Shown here piece by piece: positions 55,945 to 61,171 of a DNA stretch of 64,000 nt; the stretch's first letter is position 1; every line of letters starts with the position of its first letter. Source of the stretch: Propionicicella superfundia DSM 22317. Lineage in GTDB: Bacteria > Actinomycetota > Actinomycetes > Propionibacteriales > Propionibacteriaceae. The position numbers and the translations under genes were made by a program. Below the pieces are notes generated by a model. That model saw nothing but the letters and a program-made list of their open reading frames with translations. It was not told where the DNA came from and did no database searches. Location: contig NZ_KE384021.1 of the NCBI RefSeq assembly GCF_000423465.1, forward strand, positions 735,903-799,902, given 5' to 3'.

Positions 55945-57158
55945 CGGCCCAGCACCTGCCGCAGTCCGAGCGCGATGCCGCCGCGCCAGCACGCGTAGTC
56001 GTGGCCCCCGTTGTACTCGCGGTAGTGCGGGTGGACGTGGCGGGCGGCGAGCCGGTCGCGAAGAGACCGGTGCGGTTCGAGCAGGACCCACTCCTGCAGG
56101 CCGACCTCGAGGTGCCCGCGCGTCCGCGCCGGCAGGTGTTCGGCCACGTACTCGGCAACTCCCGGCTGCCACAGGGACGCCGACTGGCTGACGAACCCGC
56201 CGAAGGCATCGGGACGCCGGGCTGCGGTCTGCAGCGCCACCGCAGCCCCCAGGCTCTGGCCGACCGCGATCCGGCCGGCCGGATCGCGACCGACGGGCAG
56301 CATCTCGGTGGCCCACGGCAGCAGTTCGTCGGCCAGCCAGTCGGGGGTTTTCCCGAGGCCGCCGAGGTCGCGCCATCGGTCCGTCCGGTCGCCCGAACCG
56401 ACCAGCACCAGCGCGATCGGCGGAAGCTGCGCGTCGGCGATCAGGGCGTCCACGGTGCCGGGCAGGTTCTGCGGCCCCGTCCAGACTTCGCCGTCCAGCG
56501 CCACCACGAGCGGCAGCCGGTCGCCGCGCCTGGGGGGAACCGGCAGGTAGGTCCACACCGCCCGCCCGCCAGGAGTACGGTGCTCGGCGAGTCGGCCTCG
56601 CCACGTCCGTGCAGGCGGCAGCCAGCGTTGCGGGTCGGCACCGGGAAGGCTCACCGCCGACTGCAACATGCCGCGGCCGTTGCGGCAGGTGTCGGGGTTC
56701 CGTGGGTCGGGGATCCCGGCGTCCAGAGCGGCCCGGATCGCGACCTGGTCGGAGTCGTCCAGCCAGGGCGGGCGGGCGCCGGGGCGCTGCGGCAGAAACG
56801 CGTACGACGCCCGCCAGTCCGCGCGCATCCGATAGGACAGGTGCCACACGTCCGTGCCGTCCAGGCGGCGCATCAGGCTGGCGGGAAGGTCGCGCTCGTC
56901 GGTCAGGCGGTTCACGAAGAGCAGCACGGCGGCGGCGTCGGCGTCCCGCCACAGGAAGGTGACGATGCGCTCGTTCGGGTCGTCCGCGACGGGCTCGATC
57001 AGCGGCGAACGCGCCTGCTCCCAGAAGGCGTCCAGCGCAGAGCGGCGGTCGTCGGCGTGCGGATGCGCGGCGAGGACGTCCGCCAGACGCCGGAGTTCGG
57101 CGCTGTCGGCGAGCGGCGCGGGGAACGGACGGGGGACCTTCGGCGGCGTGGGGCTCAC
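55920..57158 (-). CDS. fes: Enterochelin esterase-like siderophore hydrolase (Fes)
   Basis: Esterase of 412 aa that releases iron inside the cell by cleaving a trilactone catecholate siderophore. N-terminal DUF3327/Fes domain (about 65-150: ERIVTFLWRDADAAAVLLFVNRLTD..., DGTDVWHLSYRMRADWRASYAF) and C-terminal esterase-D-type hydrolase with catalytic Ser302 (AVGQSLGAAVALQTA) and His387 (EYNGGHDYACWRGG). The SQSASLWQ segment is typical of Fes. Only GTG 57158 was used as start, because it overlaps the ATPase stop; the longer upstream frame is antisense to nothing real but runs through the ATPase gene. It implies the imported siderophore is enterobactin-like. Confidence 0.9.
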   Translation of the reverse strand: MSPTPPKVPRPFPAPLADSAELRRLADVLAAHPHADDRRSALDAFWEQARSPLIEPVADDPNERIVTFLWRDADAAAVLLFVNRLTDERDLPASLMRRLDGTDVWHLSYRMRADWRASYAFLPQRPGARPPWLDDSDQVAIRAALDAGIPDPRNPDTCRNGRGMLQSAVSLPGADPQRWLPPARTWRGRLAEHRTPGGRAVWTYLPVPPRRGDRLPLVVALDGEVWTGPQNLPGTVDALIADAQLPPIALVLVGSGDRTDRWRDLGGLGKTPDWLADELLPWATEMLPVGRDPAGRIAVGQSLGAAVALQTAARRPDAFGGFVSQSASLWQPGVAEYVAEHLPARTRGHLEVGLQEWVLLEPHRSLRDRLAARHVHPHYREYNGGHDYACWRGGIALGLRQVLGRQPSRPSP

Positions 57159-57991
57159 GGCCGCGCTCCGCGGGCGGCGCGGGGGATGACGAGCGGGCGG
57201 CCGGTCTCCGGGTCGGCGATGATCCGGCACGCGAGCCCGTACACCTCCTCGATCAGCTCGGCGGTGACGATCTCGGCCGGGTCGCCCTGGACGACGATGG
57301 CCCCCTGCCGCATCACGATCAGATGCGTCGCATAGCGGAACGCCAGTTGCAGTTCGTGGAGCACCATGACGACGGTGAACCCGTCGCGCTGGAGGTCGCG
57401 GGCGAGTTCGAGCACCTCGATCTGGTGGGCGATGTCGAGGTAGGTGGTCGGTTCGTCCAGCAGCAGGATCGGCGCTTGCTGAGCCAGCGCCAGGGCGATC
57501 CACACACGCTGGCGCTGGCCTCCCGACAACTCGGTCACGCAACGGTCGGTGAGCTCGGCGACCCCGGCGCGGGACATGGCGTCGGCGATGGCGATCTCGT
57601 CGGCCCGGCTCCATTGGCTGAAGATGCCCTGGTGGGGGTAGCGACCTCGGGCGACGAGATCGGCCACGGTGATGCCGTCCGGAGCCGACGGCGACTGGGG
57701 CAGCAGCCCGAGGCGGCGCGCCACCTCCTTCGGCGGGTACTCCTCGATCGGGCGCCCGTCGAGCCGGACGCCGCCGTGCCGCGCGGGCAGCATCCGGGCG
57801 AGCGCGCGCAGAAGCGTGGACTTCCCGCACGCGTTCGGGCCGACGATCACCGTCAGCTCCCCGGTCGGGATGGTCACGTCGAGTCCGTCGAGCACCAACC
57901 GGTTCCCGTAGCCGACGCCGAGGTTCTCGGCCGCCAGCCGCGGGCCGGCGGCGGGACGGGCCGGCGAGGAGCCGGCTGAGGTCATGGTCAT
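57155..57991 (-). CDS. Iron-siderophore ABC transporter ATP-binding protein
   Basis: ATPase of 278 aa of the FepC/FhuC type. Walker A GPNACGKSTLLRALARMLP (Cys in place of the usual Gly or Ala, as in FepC), signature LSGGQRQRVWIALALAQ, Walker B ILLLDEPTTYLDIAHQ, H-loop VLHELQLAFRYA. A 20-residue Pro/Ala start precedes the domain. ATG at 57991 overlaps the permease stop. Works with the next two permeases. Confidence 0.95.
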   Translation of the reverse strand: MTMTSAGSSPARPAAGPRLAAENLGVGYGNRLVLDGLDVTIPTGELTVIVGPNACGKSTLLRALARMLPARHGGVRLDGRPIEEYPPKEVARRLGLLPQSPSAPDGITVADLVARGRYPHQGIFSQWSRADEIAIADAMSRAGVAELTDRCVTELSGGQRQRVWIALALAQQAPILLLDEPTTYLDIAHQIEVLELARDLQRDGFTVVMVLHELQLAFRYATHLIVMRQGAIVVQGDPAEIVTAELIEEVYGLACRIIADPETGRPLVIPRAARGARP

Positions 57992-59046
57992 CGGGTGTTC
58001 CTCCGCCACTCGCGGGTCAGCAGCCAGATCAGATAGAGACCGCCCAGGGTTCCGGTGACGACCCCGACGGCCAGTTGGGTGGGAGCGAAGAGCCGCTGGG
58101 CGACGAGGTCGCTCGCCTGGACGAGGGCGCCGCCGGTGAGGGCGGCCGTGCCGACCCCCACGGAGGCGGTGCCGGTGAGCCGGCGGGCGATCTGCGGAGC
58201 GGCGAGTGCCACGAACGCAATCGGGCCTGCGGCCGCAGTGGCCACCGAGACCAGGGCGACGGAGACGACCACGACGAGCGTCCGCACGCGATCGGGCCGG
58301 ATCCCGAGCCCTGCGGCCAGCTCGTCGCCCAGCATCAGCGTCCCCAGGGGCCGGGCGAGGAGCAGGGCCGCCGGCACGAGCGCGGTCATCGCGAGAGCCA
58401 GCAGCCGGGTCTCGTCCCAGGTGGTGGCGTTGAACGAGCCCGCCAGCCAGCTCGCGGCGCTCTGCGCCGTGCCCAGGGACGTCCGCAGCACGAGCAGGTT
58501 GTTCACCGCCTGCAGGCAGACCGCGACACCGATGCCCACCAGCACGAGACGGGTGCCCGTGAGGCCGTTGCGCCACGCCAGCAGGTACACCAGCGCGGCG
58601 GTGCCGGCTCCGCCGAGAAGGGCACCGATCGCGACCGCGACCGGCCCCGCGTCGAAGACGACGATCTGGACCAGCGCACCGGTGGCCGCCCCCGTGGTGA
58701 AGCCGATCACGTCGGGACTGCCCAACGGGTTGCGGGACACCGACTGGAACAGCGAGCCGGAGACGGCCAGGGCGGCGCCCACGAGCCACGCCGCCAGCAT
58801 TCTCGGCGCGCGCTGACGTTGGACGAAGAACGTGGCCAGCGGGTCATCGCCGGTCCCGAGGAGCGCCTGCATGGCCTGGACGGGGGAGAGGGGATAGTCG
58901 CCGATCAGGAGGGCGGCCACGGCCAGCGCCAGGCTCGCCGCAATGCCTGCCGTGCCGATCCACAGGCAACGGCGCTCGAGCCGGAGGGCCGCGTGTCCCA
59001 CGCGGAGCGACGCCCAGCGGCTCCGAGCGGGCGTCGTCGCGGTCAC
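57988..59046 (-). CDS. FecCD-family siderophore permease (FepG-like)
   Basis: Permease of 352 aa, about nine helices. RQRAPRMLAAWLVGAALAVSGSLFQSVSRNPLGSPDVIGFTTGAATGALVQ and the coupling loop AAAGPIAFVALAAPQIARRLTG define the family; NPLGSPDVIGF is the FepG/FecD-type variant. GTG 59046 overlaps the preceding permease stop as GTGA. Second permease of the heterodimer. Confidence 0.93.
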   Translation of the reverse strand: MTATTPARSRWASLRVGHAALRLERRCLWIGTAGIAASLALAVAALLIGDYPLSPVQAMQALLGTGDDPLATFFVQRQRAPRMLAAWLVGAALAVSGSLFQSVSRNPLGSPDVIGFTTGAATGALVQIVVFDAGPVAVAIGALLGGAGTAALVYLLAWRNGLTGTRLVLVGIGVAVCLQAVNNLLVLRTSLGTAQSAASWLAGSFNATTWDETRLLALAMTALVPAALLLARPLGTLMLGDELAAGLGIRPDRVRTLVVVVSVALVSVATAAAGPIAFVALAAPQIARRLTGTASVGVGTAALTGGALVQASDLVAQRLFAPTQLAVGVVTGTLGGLYLIWLLTREWRRNTR

Positions 59047-60101
59047 AGGGCCTCGATCCGGCGTCGGCGCACGATCAGGACGAACACCGGGCCACCCATG
59101 AGTGCGGCCAGGACACCGACCGGCACCTCGGCCGGAGCGAGGACGATGCGGGCGACGACGTCGGCCGCCAGCACCACCGCCGGTGCGGAGATCATGGTGA
59201 AAGGCAGTACCCAGCGCTGGTCCGGTCCGCACACGGACCGGGCGAGGTAGGGCACTCCCAGCCCGATGAACATGATCGGACCCGCCGCGGCGGTTGCGGC
59301 TCCGGCCAGCAGGGTGATCGCCACGACGGCGAGAGCGCGGGTGCGCCGGACGTTGACCCCGAGCGCCCGGCCGGTCGTCTCGCCCAGTGCAAGGGCGTTG
59401 AGTGCGGGGGCCAGGGCGAGGGCGAGCATCAGCCCCGCCGCGATGAACCAGCACACCGTCAGCAGGATGTCGAACCCGCGCCCCTCGACCGAACCGGCCA
59501 CCCAGTAGCGGAACTCGTTGAACGCGTTCTGGTCGGCGAGAATGACGGTCTGGACCAAGGACGAGATCGTCATGCTGATCGCGACCCCCGCCAGCGCCAG
59601 GCGCTCGGGGGTGGGGCTGGTCCGGGCGCTCCCACCGAGCAGGTAGACCGCGATCGCGGCCAGGGCCGCTCCCGCGAACGCGAACCAGAGGTAGACCGCG
59701 ATGCCGACGGCGCCGGCGGCGGCGACGGCCGTCACGACGGCCAGGCTGGCGCCCGCGTTGATCCCGAGCAGCCCGGGGTCGGCGAGCGGGTTGCGTGTCA
59801 GCGACTGCATCAACGCGCCGGCTACGCCGAGGGCCGCGCCGACGACGAGCAGCAGAAGGGTCCGCGGCAGTCGATGCTGCTGGACCACGATGGCCTCGAA
59901 GCTTCCGTCGGGGCTCACCAGCACCTCCCACACCCGCGCGGGCGGGATCGGGTTCGAACCGACGGCGAGTGACACGGCGACACCGGTCGCGACCACCGCG
60001 ACGGCGACCGCGAGGCCGATCCCGCGCCGTCGTGCCGTGCCGACGGACGCGGACCTCACGGGGGTCTCGAGATCGGTGCGCGAAGCCTTCGGCAGGCTCA
60101 C
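59043..60101 (-). CDS. FecCD-family siderophore permease (FepD-like)
   Basis: Permease of 352 aa, about nine helices, with QHRLPRTLLLLVVGAALGVAGALMQSLTRNPLADPGLLGINAGASLAVV, the FepD/BtuC signature, and AAGPIMFIGLGVPYLARSVCGPDQRW for the coupling loop. Its GTG at 60101 overlaps the stop of the surface-protein gene. The first 14 residues are encoded by a stretch that looks like a dispersed repeat (60064-60101). Confidence 0.93.
   Translation of the reverse strand: MSLPKASRTDLETPVRSASVGTARRRGIGLAVAVAVVATGVAVSLAVGSNPIPPARVWEVLVSPDGSFEAIVVQQHRLPRTLLLLVVGAALGVAGALMQSLTRNPLADPGLLGINAGASLAVVTAVAAAGAVGIAVYLWFAFAGAALAAIAVYLLGGSARTSPTPERLALAGVAISMTISSLVQTVILADQNAFNEFRYWVAGSVEGRGFDILLTVCWFIAAGLMLALALAPALNALALGETTGRALGVNVRRTRALAVVAITLLAGAATAAAGPIMFIGLGVPYLARSVCGPDQRWVLPFTMISAPAVVLAADVVARIVLAPAEVPVGVLAALMGGPVFVLIVRRRRIEAL
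60064..60101 (-). repeat. Dispersed-repeat-like segment forming the 5' end of the FepD-like gene
   Basis: On the minus strand the segment runs GGTGAGCC... to TCTCGAGACC, with a CCGAAGGCTTCG palindrome-like centre. It resembles the GGTCTCGA...CGGCTCACC class of intergenic repeats common in actinobacteria and the palindrome at 24550-24600. Only similarity by eye. Confidence 0.35.
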
Positions 60102-61171
60102 CGGGCGGACGTCCCTACCGGCTTCCGCCGTCGCCGCAGGGCGAGCACGATGGCCGCGACCGACACCACGACCGCACCCGCCACCGCCGCGATCCCGCCG
60201 ACCGGGAGTCCGCGCCCCCCTGTGGCGGGGGTCTCGGGGGTGGCCGTGGTGGACGCTGCGGTGGATCCGGTCGCGCCGGGAATCTCGGCGGTGACCCAGC
60301 CGAGGAGGTTCCCGTCGGCGTCGAGGGCGGCGAACCGATGCTCGCCGGCGGCGAGATCGCCGGTGGGGACGGTCACCGTGCCGTCCACGGAGACCTGCTG
60401 CCAACCCAGCGCGGTGGGGGAGGAGTAGGCGTAGACGTAGGTCCACTCGCCGGCGTAGCGGTCGTCAAGGTGAAGCACGACGAGTGAGTCCTTCACCTCG
60501 GCCGTCAGGCCACCCGATCCGGCGGAGGGCACGGTGCCGCCGGTGGCGACGGGCGGTGTGGGCGTCTGCGTCGGTTCCGTCGCTGCCTGACTCGCGCTCG
60601 CGCTGACGACCGAGCCGGCGGACGTCCTGGTCGTGGGGACCCCCGTCGTGGTCGTGCCACTGCTGCTGGTGCCGGAACTGCTGCCGGCGCCGGTGGAGGA
60701 GGATCCGCCCTTGGTGCTGCCCGAGAAGCCGGAGCCCACGGTGAAATCGTTGCTGCGGTTCGTGTACCCCTTCGTACCGGCACCCGGGTCGGACGCGTCG
60801 ATGTAGCTGGAGGCGAGGAACCGCAGCCAGTGGGTCCCGTTGCCGATGTCGGCGGGCAGGTAGAACGAGCCGTTGACGACTCCGGAGGACGGGATCTTCT
60901 GGCTGTGGTAGACACAGCCGCCGTGCGAGGTGTCCGAGCAGGATGCGCCGTCGTCGATCTTCACATAGACGATCTCGCCGGCCGGGAACCCACCGACGCT
61001 GAAGGACACGAGGCCGCCGGCGGTGACGTTCGCGGGGCTGACCGTGGACCATGTGCCGGGGGTGTCCGAGCCGGCACCGCCCGGTGGAATGGCCGCGGCC
61101 GGGGCGGACGCCGTCAACAGCGCTGCCAGCACCCCTACGCCGACGAGCAACCGGCGCAGCGTCGCGATCAT
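60098..61171 (-). CDS. Surface-anchored protein with Ig-like domain and LGW module, in siderophore operon
   Basis: Exported protein of 357 aa, not assigned to a named family. Signal peptide 1-27; domain I about 37-145 with IPPGGAGSDTPGTWSTVSP start, a beta-sandwich-like GGLVSFSVGGFPAGEIVYVKIDDG and a Cys78-Cys86 pair that may form a disulfide; Ser/Thr-rich linker about 150-215; a second small module about 222-297 (WTYVYAYSSPTALGWQQV...HRFAALDADGNLLGWVTAEI); Thr/Ala stretch, PATGG at 315-319, a hydrophobic helix about 325-345 and RRRRK. The tail is that of a sortase-type signal (TPATGG), though the usual leading Leu is Thr. It overlaps its neighbours on both sides, so it is part of the importer operon. 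Confidence 0.7.
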   Translation of the reverse strand: MIATLRRLLVGVGVLAALLTASAPAAAIPPGGAGSDTPGTWSTVSPANVTAGGLVSFSVGGFPAGEIVYVKIDDGASCSDTSHGGCVYHSQKIPSSGVVNGSFYLPADIGNGTHWLRFLASSYIDASDPGAGTKGYTNRSNDFTVGSGFSGSTKGGSSSTGAGSSSGTSSSGTTTTGVPTTRTSAGSVVSASASQAATEPTQTPTPPVATGGTVPSAGSGGLTAEVKDSLVVLHLDDRYAGEWTYVYAYSSPTALGWQQVSVDGTVTVPTGDLAAGEHRFAALDADGNLLGWVTAEIPGATGSTAASTTATPETPATGGRGLPVGGIAAVAGAVVVSVAAIVLALRRRRKPVGTSAR

